DNA from: an uncultured Collinsella sp.
GTDB taxonomy: Bacteria > Actinomycetota > Coriobacteriia > Coriobacteriales > Coriobacteriaceae
Length of the DNA: 33,216 bases
Assembly (NCBI GenBank): GCA_902491765.1
Contig: CABUIY010000020.1
Location: 1-33,216, forward strand
Direction: 5' to 3'
Shown here piece after piece: positions 16,931 to 25,734 of the stretch (position 1 is the stretch's first letter; each line of letters begins with the position of its first letter). The notes under the pieces were generated by a model. That model worked only from the letters and a program-made list of their open reading frames with translations, did no database searches and had not been told where the DNA came from. A program made the translations under genes and the position numbers.

Positions 16931-18654
16931 TGAGGTTTTTGAAGCCCTACCGAGGGCTTGTCGCAGTGACGCTGCTGGTGCTGCTGGTGGATAACGTCGG
17001 TACGCTGTTGGTTCCCACGATGCTGGCGAACATGGTCAACACCGGTATTACCACGGGCGATGTCGATTACATTTTACGCAACGGCCTATACATGTTTATC
17101 GCGACCAGCATGGCTAGCGGCGGCACGGTGCTGGGCTGCTATCTTTCGGCGCGCCTGGCCGCCAACGTGGCTTGCGATATCCGCAATGCCGTGTACGACA
17201 AGTCGCTCGAACTCGCGGCCAGCGATTTTGAGCGCTTTGGCACCGGATCGATGATCACGCGCTCGCTCAACGACATCAACGTGATTCAGCAGGCTATCCT
17301 GCAGACGATTCAGTTGGTGCTGCCGGTGCCGTTCTTGGCCGTCGCGGGCATCATTTTTGCTTGGTTCATCGATCCTGCCATGGGCACGCTTCTGGGCGTA
17401 GTCGTTGCGATTGTGCTGGTGGCGGCGGTCTTTACGGTTGCCAACGCGGCGCCGATTTTTATGCGCCTACAGGGCTTTATCGACCGCATGAACGTGGTGC
17501 TGCGCGAGAATATTGTGGGCGTGCGCGTCATCCGTGCGTTTAACAAGGAGCGCCACGAGGAACGGCGTCTGGACGAGGTGTTTAGCGAATACGCCGCCAA
17601 CGCCATCAAAGTCAACCACCTGTTTGTGGGCCTCGACAGCTCAAGCTTCTTTTTGATGAACATCGCCGAGGTGGCGGTGCTGTGGGTGGGCGGCAACCGC
17701 GTAGGCGCCCACGCCATGCAGATTGCGAGTATCTCGGCGGTGCTTGAGTACGCAATCCTGATTCTGTTTTTTGTGATGATGGCGCAGATGGTGGTGCTGA
17801 CGCTTCCGCGTGCTGCCGCGTGCCTGAACCGTGCGCAGCAGGTGTTGGAGATTGAGCCGAGCATCGTCGATGGCCAGCGTACGCTGGGTGACGGGGAGAC
17901 TGCCTCCGAGGACGATGCGGATGCTGTTGCCGTGTTCGATCATATGTCGTTTCGCTTTGACGATGCCGACGAGGACACCCTGTGCGACCTGAGCTTTGCC
18001 TGTCGTCGCGGTCAGACGACCGCAATCGTCGGCTCGACGGGTTCGGGCAAGTCGACGGTGGCCAAGCTCTTGTTGCGTTTCCACGATGCCACGAAGGGCG
18101 CCATTCGCCTGAACGGCGTTGACCTGCGCGACCTTTCGCAAGGTGAGATTCGCGGGCATATCGCTTACGTGCCGCAGAAGGCGTGGCTGTTCTCGGGCAC
18201 GGTGGCGAGCAACCTTCGCTTTGGTAACGAAGGCGCGACCGAGGGTGACATGCTTCACGCGCTTGAGGTTGCCCAGAGCACCTTTGTACTCGACCAACCG
18301 CAGGGGCTCGACACTCCGGTTGCCCAGGGCGGTACGAACTTTTCGGGCGGCCAGCGCCAGCGCCTGGCCATTGCTCGCGCGCTCATGAAGCGCGCCGACC
18401 TGTATATCTTCGACGATAGTTTTTCGGCCCTGGACTTTAAGACCGATGCGGCCCTGCGCCATGCGCTGCAGGACGAGACGCGCGACGCCGCGGTGCTCAT
18501 CATCGCGCAGCGCATCTCGACGATTTTGCATGCCGACCAGATCGTTGTGCTCAAGGACGGCGAGGTCGTGGGCTTGGGCACGCATGGCGAGCTTATGGAA
18601 ACCTGCGAGGTGTACCGCGCCATCGCGGAATCGCAAATGAAGGGAGGTGAGTAG
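16918..18654 (+). CDS. ABC exporter subunit A, non-canonical ATP site
   Basis: A 578-residue half-transporter: a six-helix type IV exporter membrane domain (about 5-310), then a nucleotide-binding domain. Walker A is GSTGSGKST from residue 372; the signature NFSGGQRQR begins at 474. The Walker B is IFDDS, so the catalytic Glu is Asp (500), and the switch His is Gln (531, IIAQR). These are marks of the degenerate half of heterodimeric exporters such as TM287/288 and BmrCD. It probably pairs with the next gene. The GTG at 16918 has GAGGGGGA upstream; an ATG at 16930 is an alternative. Substrate is unknown; drug, lipid or peptide export is usual for the family. Confidence 0.94.
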   Translation: MRLLMRFLKPYRGLVAVTLLVLLVDNVGTLLVPTMLANMVNTGITTGDVDYILRNGLYMFIATSMASGGTVLGCYLSARLAANVACDIRNAVYDKSLELAASDFERFGTGSMITRSLNDINVIQQAILQTIQLVLPVPFLAVAGIIFAWFIDPAMGTLLGVVVAIVLVAAVFTVANAAPIFMRLQGFIDRMNVVLRENIVGVRVIRAFNKERHEERRLDEVFSEYAANAIKVNHLFVGLDSSSFFLMNIAEVAVLWVGGNRVGAHAMQIASISAVLEYAILILFFVMMAQMVVLTLPRAAACLNRAQQVLEIEPSIVDGQRTLGDGETASEDDADAVAVFDHMSFRFDDADEDTLCDLSFACRRGQTTAIVGSTGSGKSTVAKLLLRFHDATKGAIRLNGVDLRDLSQGEIRGHIAYVPQKAWLFSGTVASNLRFGNEGATEGDMLHALEVAQSTFVLDQPQGLDTPVAQGGTNFSGGQRQRLAIARALMKRADLYIFDDSFSALDFKTDAALRHALQDETRDAAVLIIAQRISTILHADQIVVLKDGEVVGLGTHGELMETCEVYRAIAESQMKGGE

Positions 18655-18655
18655 C

Positions 18656-20650
18656 ATGACCGGGGAGCTCAAGAAGCAGGGCGGCGTTGATGACGCCGCT
18701 GCCGCGGGACTGGTCGAGGAAACGGCTGCCGCGTCGACCGAGCTGGATGACGCCGCCAAGCGCGAGGCTCGCCGCCAAGCGCTCTACGAGGAAAACGAGC
18801 GCGCCGAGGACGAGCGCGCCCGCGCTGAGGCAGAGCGCATGCGCGATGTGGACGACGAGGACGAGGACGAGAAACCCCGCGACACCTGGGCGACGGTGCG
18901 CCGCCTGTGGAGCGAGGCTGCCGGCGACCATTGGCGCTTCTATATCGTGTTCGCGAGTATTGTGTTCTATGCCATCTTTAACACCGCTGCGCCGGCATAT
19001 AGCGCCCGTGTGATCGATGAGCTGTGGGGCCACATTCAGGTGGCGTTTGCCAACGATACCACCTTCAACATCACCTGGGAGAACTGCGGCAGGACCATCT
19101 TCATCTACTTTATGATTTGGACGGCCGCTGCCTCGTTCTACGCGCTCCAGAGCTTTTTGATGTCGAGCGTGGCCGAACGCCTCAACCTGCGTCTACGCAA
19201 CCGCATCGCACAAAAGCTCAACCGTCTGCCGCTTGCCTATTTTGACGCGCATCGTCCCGGCGAGGTCGTCAGCCGTGCGACCAACGACTTGGACAAGATG
19301 TCCGAGAGCATGCAGCGCGGCTTGCTGCAGCTTCTGGTGTCGATCGGTACCGTGGTGGGCGCCGTGAGCGTGATGTTCGTGTTTAGCGTGCCGCTCACGC
19401 TAGTCTTTTTGTTCTTTATGGCGCTGTCGCTGCTGGTGACCAAGGTGGTCTCGCGCCGCACACATGATGTGACCGGTGAGCGCCAGGAGTGGGTGTCAAA
19501 GATTACGAGCGCGGTTGAGGAGGGCTACTCGGGCCGTCTGGTGATTCGCGCGTTCAACCGTGAGCGCCAGAGTTCTGCCGAGGTGCATGAGGCCTCGAGG
19601 GAGCTAGCGCGCGTGAGTACCAAGGCCGACTTTATGATTAACGCCGTCGGCCCCGCGGTGCGCTTTATCGGCCGCCTGGCACAGATCGTGATTGCGATTG
19701 TGGGCTGCAGTATGCTGGTTGCCGGCCACATGACCGTCGGCGTGTTCCAGGCGTTCTTCCAGTTTATCTACGAGGCATCCGAGCCCATGACGCAGTTGTC
19801 GTTTACCTTCAACTCGCTGCAGAGCGCGCTGGCGAGTGCAGAGCGCGTGTTCGACCTGCTCGATGAACCCGAGATGGAGGCGGATCCGCAGCCGGGCGAG
19901 GCCGCCAAGCTGCCGGGCCGCGTGGAGGGCCGCGTCGCCTTTGAGCATGTGCGCTTTGGTTATGCGCCCGACAAGCCGCTCATGCGCGATGTGTCGTTTA
20001 CCGCCGAGCCGGGCCAGAAGATTGCCGTGGTGGGAACCACGGGCGCGGGCAAGACCACGCTCATCAACCTGCTCATGCGCTTCTACGAGATTGACGGCGG
20101 GCGTATTACGCTCGACGGCGTAGACACGAGCCGCATGGACCGCGGCGAGCTGCGCCAGCAGTTTGGCATGGTGCTGCAGGACGCCTGGCTGTTCGATGGC
20201 ACGATTGCCGAAAACATCGCCTACGGCTGCCCCGAGGCGACGCGCGAGGAGGTCGTGGCCGCCGCACGCGCCGCGCAGGTCGACTTCTTTGTACGCACCA
20301 TGCCGCAGGGCTACGACACGCGCGTGGCCAACGATGCCGAGAGCATCAGCCAGGGCCAGCGTCAGCTGCTGACCATTGCGCGCGTGCTGCTCAACAACCC
20401 GGCGATTCTCATCCTGGACGAGGCGACGTCGAGCGTGGACACGCGCACCGAGCTTGCCATCGGCCGTGCCATGGACGCGCTCATGCATGGGCGCACGAGC
20501 TTTGTGATCGCGCATCGCCTGTCGACGATCGTGGATGCCGACCTGATTCTGGTCATGGACCACGGCAACATTATCGAGCAGGGCACGCATAAGGAGCTGC
20601 TCGCAGCCGAGGGCGCTTATGCCGACCTCTATCTGAGTCAGTTCGCATAA
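18656..20650 (+). CDS. ABC exporter subunit B, catalytically intact
   Basis: A 664-residue half-transporter. It has an unusually long charged N-terminal extension (about 1-75, rich in Glu, Asp, Arg and Ala, probably coiled or disordered). The membrane domain (about 90-400) and nucleotide-binding domain follow. Walker A is GTTGAGKTT from 460, the Walker B is ILDEATSSVD with catalytic Glu589, and the switch His is H620. The signature reads SISQGQRQ instead of SGGQ, so the competent site combines this Walker motif set with subunit A's SGGQ. I chose the ATG at 18656 (GGGAGGT upstream); it starts 1 bp after subunit A stops. The operon ends in a repeat and a terminator. Confidence 0.94.
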   Translation: MTGELKKQGGVDDAAAAGLVEETAAASTELDDAAKREARRQALYEENERAEDERARAEAERMRDVDDEDEDEKPRDTWATVRRLWSEAAGDHWRFYIVFASIVFYAIFNTAAPAYSARVIDELWGHIQVAFANDTTFNITWENCGRTIFIYFMIWTAAASFYALQSFLMSSVAERLNLRLRNRIAQKLNRLPLAYFDAHRPGEVVSRATNDLDKMSESMQRGLLQLLVSIGTVVGAVSVMFVFSVPLTLVFLFFMALSLLVTKVVSRRTHDVTGERQEWVSKITSAVEEGYSGRLVIRAFNRERQSSAEVHEASRELARVSTKADFMINAVGPAVRFIGRLAQIVIAIVGCSMLVAGHMTVGVFQAFFQFIYEASEPMTQLSFTFNSLQSALASAERVFDLLDEPEMEADPQPGEAAKLPGRVEGRVAFEHVRFGYAPDKPLMRDVSFTAEPGQKIAVVGTTGAGKTTLINLLMRFYEIDGGRITLDGVDTSRMDRGELRQQFGMVLQDAWLFDGTIAENIAYGCPEATREEVVAAARAAQVDFFVRTMPQGYDTRVANDAESISQGQRQLLTIARVLLNNPAILILDEATSSVDTRTELAIGRAMDALMHGRTSFVIAHRLSTIVDADLILVMDHGNIIEQGTHKELLAAEGAYADLYLSQFA

Positions 20651-20681
20651 TGTGACAAAGGGACAGTCCCGCATGTCACAT
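20650..20681 (+). repeat. Palindromic repeat with GGGACAGTCCC core
   Basis: ATGTGACA and TGTCACAT flank an inner palindrome GGGACAGTCCC. The left base overlaps the stop codon of ABC subunit B. The core resembles the loops of the repeats at 3491, 8845 and 15087. Confidence 0.75.
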
Positions 20682-20689
20682 CAAAAAGA

Positions 20690-20724
20690 AAGGCGCGCCG
20701 GGGATGAATTCCCTAGCGCGCCTT
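20690..20724 (+). terminator. Bidirectional terminator between the ABC operon and cysE
   Basis: AAGGCGCGC pairs with GCGCGCCTT, with a second inner stem GGGA/TCCC. It lies between convergent genes. Confidence 0.8.
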
Positions 20725-20764
20725 CTTGCGTTGATGCCGATGTCGTTTTGTGCCGCTTGCGTTC

Positions 20765-21469
20765 CTAGCGCTCGTCCACGAGCTTGGCGACGAGGGCCTT
20801 GAGCTCGGCCACCTCTCGCTCGAGTTCTTTGACGCGGCGGGCGTTCTCGGTGATGCCTTGGCGGTTGAGGGCACTCTGCTCGGCGGCGTCATCGGGCATG
20901 TACTCGCGATGCTGCTTGGCGTCGAAGCTCTCCTCGAACACGCGGCAGCCGTTGCGCTTGATGATGCGTCCCGGCACGCCCACGACGGTGCAGTTGTCGG
21001 GCACGTCCTTGACGACGACCGAGTTGCCGCCGATCTTGACGTTGTTGCCGATGCGGATGTTGCCGAGCACCTTGGCGCCCGTGCCCACGGTGACGTTGTT
21101 ACCCAGGGTGGGGTGGCGCTTGCCGGTTTCGTTGCCGGTGCCGCCGAGCGTAACGCCCTGGTAGAGCACGCAGTTGTCGCCCACAATGGTGGTCTCGCCG
21201 ATGACGACGCCCATGGCGTGGTCGATAAAGAAGTGCTTGCCAATCTGTGCGGCAGGGTGAATCTCGACGCCGGTGATGTGGCGGGTGATTTGAGATAGCA
21301 CACGGGCGAGCGAGCGATGACCGTGCTCCCAGAGCCAGTGCTCGGGCACGTGGTTCCACTTGGCGTGCAGACCAGGATAGGAAAGGAAGATGACCAGGGC
21401 ACTTTGCGCGGCGGGGTCTTGCGCTTGGACGGTCTTGATGTCCTCGCGAATGGTATTGATAAAGCTCAC
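20765..21469 (-). CDS. cysE: Serine O-acetyltransferase
   Basis: A 234-residue enzyme of the EpsC/CysE type. It transfers acetyl from acetyl-CoA to L-serine, making O-acetylserine, the first committed step of cysteine synthesis. The N-terminal helical region holds IREDIK and LARVLSQITRHITGVEIHPAAQIG. The left-handed beta-helix hexapeptide repeats contain the active-site FIDHAMGVVIGE and the GGTGNETGKRHPTLG loop. A C-terminal coiled coil (about 205-234, heptads of Leu/Val) may mediate assembly. I chose the GTG at 21469 because GGGAGGG precedes it at normal spacing; the ATG at 21544 adds 25 residues without family match. No cysK is adjacent. A minus-strand TATACT -10 lies near 21513. Confidence 0.93.
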   Translation of the reverse strand: MSFINTIREDIKTVQAQDPAAQSALVIFLSYPGLHAKWNHVPEHWLWEHGHRSLARVLSQITRHITGVEIHPAAQIGKHFFIDHAMGVVIGETTIVGDNCVLYQGVTLGGTGNETGKRHPTLGNNVTVGTGAKVLGNIRIGNNVKIGGNSVVVKDVPDNCTVVGVPGRIIKRNGCRVFEESFDAKQHREYMPDDAAEQSALNRQGITENARRVKELEREVAELKALVAKLVDER

Positions 21470-21692
21470 CGGCCGCCCTCCCTTAGCGTCATAGCAATGC
21501 GATTCAATAAAGTATAGCGATTCGCTAGGGATTAGGAAGGACAATCCTGGCGGCTTTGCGCAACAGGTGTCAGTTATGCAAACTTGCTGGTAATGGAGTC
21601 ATGCTTTTGTGGGGTTGCGCACGAGGGGGCGCCGCAACCGTATACTGGTCAACTTGGACGTATCCGCGCCCACAACTGAGAGGTTTTACTTC

Positions 21693-22331
21693 ATGGGTTT
21701 CATCAATTTTATCGCCGAGCTGCTCAAAGACCCGCGCACCGCGATTGCCAGCTGGATCGCCGCCGGCCCGCTTATGGCCTACGGCTGCGTGTTCCTGATT
21801 ATCTTCATTGAGACAGGCGTGGTGTTCTTCCCGTTCCTTCCTGGCGATTCACTGCTGTTTGCTTCGGGCTTCTTTGCCCACAACGGTGGCTTTAACATCG
21901 TGGCACTGCTGGCCGTCGCATGGGCTGCTGCCATCCTGGGTGACCAGTGCAACTTTATGATCGGTCACTTCTTTGGCAAAAAGATTATCGCTTCGGGCAA
22001 GGTCAAGGCCATGACGCCTGAGCGCATCAAAAAGTCCGAGGATTTCTTGGACAAGTGGGGTCACCTGGCCATCTTCCTGGGTCGCTTCTTCCCGTTTATC
22101 CGCACCTTTGTGCCCTTTATCGCTGGCATGGGCGGCATGCACTGGCGCAACTTTGTCGTCTTTAACGTGCTGGGCGGCATTACCTGGTCGACGGTCTTTA
22201 CGCTGCTGGGCTACTTCTTTGGCGGCATTCCCTTTGTGCAGGAGCACTTTGAGCTGCTGATTATCGGCATCGTTGCCGTGTCGATCATCCCGACCGTGGT
22301 CGGTCTGGTTAAGGCCAAGCTGGGTAAATAG
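21693..22331 (+). CDS. DedA-family membrane protein
   Basis: A 212-residue polytopic protein of the DedA/VTT family. Characteristic segments are FIETGVVFFPFLPGDSLLFA (about 37-56), the GDQCNFMIGHFFGK loop, and FLGRFFPFIRTFVPFIAGMG (about 131-150) with conserved Arg and Pro residues. The family includes undecaprenyl-phosphate and phospholipid translocases or scramblases; the exact substrate here is unknown. GAGAGG precedes the ATG at 21693, and a TATACT -10 box lies at 21641-21646. An in-frame start at 21609 is not supported. Confidence 0.92.
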   Translation: MGFINFIAELLKDPRTAIASWIAAGPLMAYGCVFLIIFIETGVVFFPFLPGDSLLFASGFFAHNGGFNIVALLAVAWAAAILGDQCNFMIGHFFGKKIIASGKVKAMTPERIKKSEDFLDKWGHLAIFLGRFFPFIRTFVPFIAGMGGMHWRNFVVFNVLGGITWSTVFTLLGYFFGGIPFVQEHFELLIIGIVAVSIIPTVVGLVKAKLGK

Positions 22332-22370
22332 AACGCCTAGCTCGAGCCAGCGCGCAGACCGTACAGTTGA

Positions 22371-22404
22371 GGCCCGTCACCGCTTACGGTGGCGGGCCCT
22401 TTTG
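22371..22404 (+). terminator. Intrinsic terminator after the DedA gene
   Basis: GGCCCGTCACCG pairs with CGGTGGCGGGCC, followed by CTTTT. Confidence 0.9.
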
Positions 22405-22628
22405 CTTCGGTCAAATGAAAATACTTTACTTAGTTAAAGAAAAGCGTTTTATCCGACGCGCGTGCGGAGTACAATCTCGTGCATGCGAATCGACGTGCCA
22501 TCGGCTTTGATGCTGTTCGCGTGTCCCGTCCGGCTCTACGCTCCGGGCGTGCGACGTTGCGACGCGGCCGGCCTCGGTCCTTGCGTGCGGGTTCGCGAGT
22601 TTGCAACTGTGTATGTAAGGAGCGACAT

Positions 22629-23681
22629 ATGACTGTCGAGAAGAAGGATATCGATTGGGGTAGCCTCGGCTTTGGCTACATGAAGACCGATTACAGCTAC
22701 GAGGCCCATTGGAAGGACGGCGAGTGGGACGAGGGCGGCCTGACCACCGACCACACCCTGCATGTCTCCGAGTGCGGCGGCATCTTCCATTACTGCCAGG
22801 AGGTCTTTGAGGGCCTGAAGGCCTACACCGCCGAGGACGGCAGCATCGTCTGCTTCCGCCCCGACATGAACGCCGAGCGCATGTATAACTCTGCGCAGCG
22901 CCTCGAGATGCCCCCGTTCCCCAAGGACAAGTTCGTTGAGGCCGTCAAGCAGGTCGTTTCTGCCAACGCCGCCTGGGTTCCGCCCTTCGGTTCCGGCGCG
23001 ACCCTGTACGTGCGTCCGTTTATGATCGGCTCCGGTGACGTGATCGGCGTGGCCCCCGCTCCTGAGTACACGTTCCGCATTCTCGTGACCCCGGTCGGTC
23101 CGTACTTTAAGGGTGGCCTCAAGCCCGTCAAGCTGCGCGTTTCCGAGTATGACCGTGCAGCACCGCATGGCACCGGCAACATCAAGGCCGGCCTGAACTA
23201 CGCCATGTCCCTCAAGCCCACGATGGAGGCTCACCGCGAGGGCTATGCCGAGAACCTGTATCTCGATTCCGAGTCCCGCACCTATGTCGAGGAGACCGGT
23301 GGCGCTAACGTCCTGTTTGTGAAGGAGGACGGCACCCTCGTCGTTCCGCAGTCCCACACCGACTCCATTCTGCCTTCCATCACCCGCCGTTCGCTCGTTC
23401 AGGTTGCTCAGGACCTGGGCATGACCGTTGACCAGCGTCCCGTCGAGTGGGCCGAGGTCAAGGCCGGCGCCTTTGTGGAGTGCGGCCTGTGCGGCACCGC
23501 TGCCGTCATCTCCCCGGTTGGCGAGATCGACAACAAGGTTTACGGCGCCGACGAGACTGTGACCTTCCCGGCTGGCTACACCGAGATTGGCCCTGTGATG
23601 AAGAAGCTTCGCGAGACCCTGACTGGTATCCAGTCCGGTGCTGTCGAGGACAAGCACAACTGGGTTTACACCGTCGCGTAA
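22629..23681 (+). CDS. ilvE: Branched-chain amino acid aminotransferase
   Basis: A 350-residue class IV PLP-dependent aminotransferase. It transfers the amino group between glutamate and the keto acids of Leu, Ile and Val. The PLP Schiff-base lysine is K186 in GTGNIKAGLNYA. Other family marks are GLKAYTAEDGSIVCFRP (about 62-78), YVRPFMIGSG, and EETGGANVLFV followed by the GTAAVISPVGEI loop near the C-terminus. Length is usual for the type 2 enzyme. GGAG precedes the ATG at 22629. The transcript probably starts near the TACAAT at about 22471, giving a leader of some 150 nt. I see no T-box or leader peptide in it. No other ilv gene is adjacent. Confidence 0.95.
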   Translation: MTVEKKDIDWGSLGFGYMKTDYSYEAHWKDGEWDEGGLTTDHTLHVSECGGIFHYCQEVFEGLKAYTAEDGSIVCFRPDMNAERMYNSAQRLEMPPFPKDKFVEAVKQVVSANAAWVPPFGSGATLYVRPFMIGSGDVIGVAPAPEYTFRILVTPVGPYFKGGLKPVKLRVSEYDRAAPHGTGNIKAGLNYAMSLKPTMEAHREGYAENLYLDSESRTYVEETGGANVLFVKEDGTLVVPQSHTDSILPSITRRSLVQVAQDLGMTVDQRPVEWAEVKAGAFVECGLCGTAAVISPVGEIDNKVYGADETVTFPAGYTEIGPVMKKLRETLTGIQSGAVEDKHNWVYTVA

Positions 23682-23742
23682 TTTGTCTTACGGATATGTC
23701 CGGCCCGAGGGCGACCTTCCTTTCCGGCGCGTCCTCGGACAT

Positions 23743-23785
23743 GAAAGAGCCTCCGCTGCGCACTTCGTGCGGCGGAGGCTCTTTC
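23743..23785 (+). terminator. Intrinsic terminator after ilvE
   Basis: GAAAGAGCCTCCGC pairs perfectly with GCGGAGGCTCTTTC, with a further stem and TTC loop inside. The T-run is short. Confidence 0.8.
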
Positions 23786-23877
23786 GTCCTGCGGAGTGCG
23801 CCGGGAGGGAGCTTGTTCTCTGCCCTGCGGGTTCGGCGATGTCACAACGGGCAATGATTAATCTGAATAAAGATGGT

Positions 23878-23898
23878 GCGCGGCCTTTTAGGCCGCGC
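23878..23898 (+). terminator. Second hairpin downstream of ilvE
   Basis: GCGCGGCC pairs with GGCCGCGC around TTTTA and is followed by TTCTGCTTT. Possible backup terminator. Confidence 0.55.
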
Positions 23899-23935
23899 TT
23901 CTGCTTTGCTTCGCGCCATGTGGGGGCGGTGGCGA

Positions 23936-24138
23936 CGTGCATTTTTGCGAGTATTCTGCAATCGAAGGCCCCTGCATACCGACCTCGGGCAAAAAATCGG
24001 GATTTCTCGATGTTTTCTACGGATGATGGGCGGGGTTATGGGCTGACAGCGTTTGATTTGCAGGGATATTCGCGGTCTTTGGCATTTATCGTGGCGCCCG
24101 AAGCTCTTGGTTATGTTGAATACTCCTAAAAATGCACG
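23936..24138. mobile_element. MITE-like element with about 25-bp terminal inverted repeats
   Basis: The left end begins CGTGCATTTTTGCGAGTATT and the right end, read inverted, begins CGTGCATTTTTAGGAGTATT. About 20 of 25 positions match. The 203-bp element carries no convincing gene and lies in a 560-bp gene-free gap between ilvE and lemA. I see no clear target-site duplication. Confidence 0.6.
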
Positions 24139-24168
24139 GCACTTAGAGGGGGACCTTTGCGAAAAGGG

Positions 24169-24207
24169 AAACCGCCCCGTCGAAGTATGCATTCGACGGG
24201 GCGGTTT
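24169..24207 (-). terminator. Intrinsic terminator of lemA
   Basis: AAACCGCCCCGTCGAA pairs with TTCGACGGGGCGGTTT around a short loop, followed on the lemA strand by TTTCCCTTTT. Confidence 0.85.
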
Positions 24208-24243
24208 ATGCATTTGGCTGATTAAGGATGCGCTGTCAAACTA

Positions 24244-24795
24244 CTAGAACTTGACGGTCGGGGCCTGGCGGGCTGCTTCGGCGGCCTCGAAGCCCTGGCG
24301 CTCCTTAAACTGGAAGATGCCGGCAAAGATGACAGCCGGGAACGTCTGAATGGCGTTGTTGTAGCTGAGCACGCAGTCGTTGTAGCTCTGGCGTGCATAG
24401 CTAATCTTGTTCTCGGTATCCTCGAGCGATGCCTGCAGCTGCGTAAAGTTGGTGTTTGCCTTAAGATCGGGATAGGCCTCGGCCACGGCGAAGAGCTGGC
24501 GCAGCGCACCGGTCAGCACGTTGTCGGCTTCCATCTTGGCCTCGGGCGTGGTTGCCTTGACGGCGGTGTTACGCGCGCTGATCACGGCGGAGAGCGTCTC
24601 CTGCTCGTGCTTGGCGTAGCCCTTGACGGTCTCGACCAGGTTGGGGATCAGGTCGTTGCGGCGCTGCAGCTGCGTATCGATGTTCTGCCAGGCGTTATCG
24701 ATGCGGTTACGCTTGGTGACCATGTTGTTGTAGATGCCGGCGATGGCGCAGACAATCACAATGACAACAACGATGCCGATGATGACGGTAATCAT
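24244..24795 (-). CDS. lemA: LemA-family membrane protein
   Basis: A 183-residue protein with an N-terminal transmembrane helix (residues 2-22, ITVIIGIVVVIVIVCAIAGIY). The LemA helical domain follows, with NRIDNAWQNIDTQLQRRNDLIPNLVETVKGYAKHE (about 30-64) and a later YNDCVLSYNNAIQTFPAVIFA segment. LemA proteins are anchored, largely helical proteins of unclear function, sometimes beside TPM-domain or M48-peptidase genes; none is present here. GGAG precedes the ATG at 24795; a longer frame starting at 25020 has no ribosome site. Confidence 0.92.
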   Translation of the reverse strand: MITVIIGIVVVIVIVCAIAGIYNNMVTKRNRIDNAWQNIDTQLQRRNDLIPNLVETVKGYAKHEQETLSAVISARNTAVKATTPEAKMEADNVLTGALRQLFAVAEAYPDLKANTNFTQLQASLEDTENKISYARQSYNDCVLSYNNAIQTFPAVIFAGIFQFKERQGFEAAEAARQAPTVKF

Positions 24796-24994
24796 GATGT
24801 CTCCGTTTCGAATGGCCGCGGCGGCATGCGCCAGCTGCCGTTGGTATAACGCTACTAGTATACCCGCAACGTTTTGCCGTGCCGAACTTTCCGGTAAGCG
24901 TTGTGTTTTCGGCGGGGTTGGCACCGGGGCAAAGCGCGCGAGGTACAGGTGTAAGATATGCGACAGATTGACGAGTGTTGTCTTTGCCCTGAGG

Positions 24995-25591
24995 ATGGCG
25001 ATACCAGTGGACCTTCGCATTAAGAAAACCTACCGCGCCCTGTTCGATGCCTTCACCGAGCTTCTCGAGGAGCATCGTTTTGAGGACCTGACGGTTGCCA
25101 TGCTGTGCGACCGCGCCATGATTCGCCGCACGACGTTCTACAAGCACTTTCGCGACAAGAACGATTACTTTGCCTTTTATATCGATGAGCTCATGTCGGG
25201 CTTGCCGCAAAAACAGCCCGATGAGGCCGGCGTGGTATCTGCCGAGGACGTGCGCGCGCTTCGGCACGCGATTTTGGACGATGCCATGGATTTGATTCTG
25301 GCGCACGAGCGGCTCATGGATAACATTTTGGCAAGCAGCATGTCGGGCATGTTGACCAACGTTATTTGCGACCGCATTGCCCGCTCCATCCGCGAGCGTG
25401 TGATGAACGTGCTTGCCGAGGATGCCCTGGCCCCCGTGTCACTCGAGACGACGTCTGAGTTTATCGCCGGTGGCATTATTCGGTTGTTCACAAATTGGTG
25501 GGAATCGGGCCACGATCTTGAGCGTCGACCCGAGATGGCCGACGTGGTCGATGCACTGTTTGAGCGGACCATGACGCCGGTGAATCACTAA
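24995..25591 (+). CDS. TetR-family transcriptional regulator
   Basis: A 198-residue protein. The TetR helix-turn-helix is at about residues 13-60: FTELLEEHRFEDLTVAMLCD followed by RTTFYKHFRDKNDYF. The C-terminal ligand and dimer domain (about 75-195) is all helical, with WWESG near the end. The start is uncertain. The ATG at 24995 has GAGG immediately before it, which is too close, and the GTG at 25007 has it too far. A TAAGAT -10-like box lies about 40 bp upstream. The gene is divergent from lemA and ends 2 bp before the 3' end of the tRNA on the opposite strand. Target unknown. Confidence 0.87.
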   Translation: MAIPVDLRIKKTYRALFDAFTELLEEHRFEDLTVAMLCDRAMIRRTTFYKHFRDKNDYFAFYIDELMSGLPQKQPDEAGVVSAEDVRALRHAILDDAMDLILAHERLMDNILASSMSGMLTNVICDRIARSIRERVMNVLAEDALAPVSLETTSEFIAGGIIRLFTNWWESGHDLERRPEMADVVDALFERTMTPVNH

Positions 25592-25593
25592 GG

Positions 25594-25683
25594 TGGCGGA
25601 GAGAGGGGGATTCGAACCCCCGGAACGCTCTCGCGCTCAACGGTTTTCAAGACCGCCGCATTCAACCGCTCTGCCATCTCTCC
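25594..25683 (-). tRNA. tRNA-Ser (anticodon UGA)
   Basis: A 90-nt class II tRNA including an encoded CCA end. The acceptor stem pairs GGAGAGA with TCTCTCC. The anticodon loop is CTTGAAA with anticodon TGA (plus strand 25647-25649). A long variable arm and the T-loop GGTTCGAATCC are present. UGA reads UCA and UCG serine codons. Confidence 0.96.
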
Positions 25684-25734
25684 GTGAGTCGTAATGATAG
25701 CATCGTTTTGAATTTGCAACAGGGAAGGCGAACG

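Noticed and set aside
22470..22628. T-box or leader peptide before ilvE
   Set aside because: No T-box consensus, no branched-chain codon run and no terminator-antiterminator pair seen in the leader.
23638..24129. 163-residue ORF downstream of ilvE
   Set aside because: It overlaps ilvE, two terminator hairpins and a MITE-like element, and has no ribosome site or family features.
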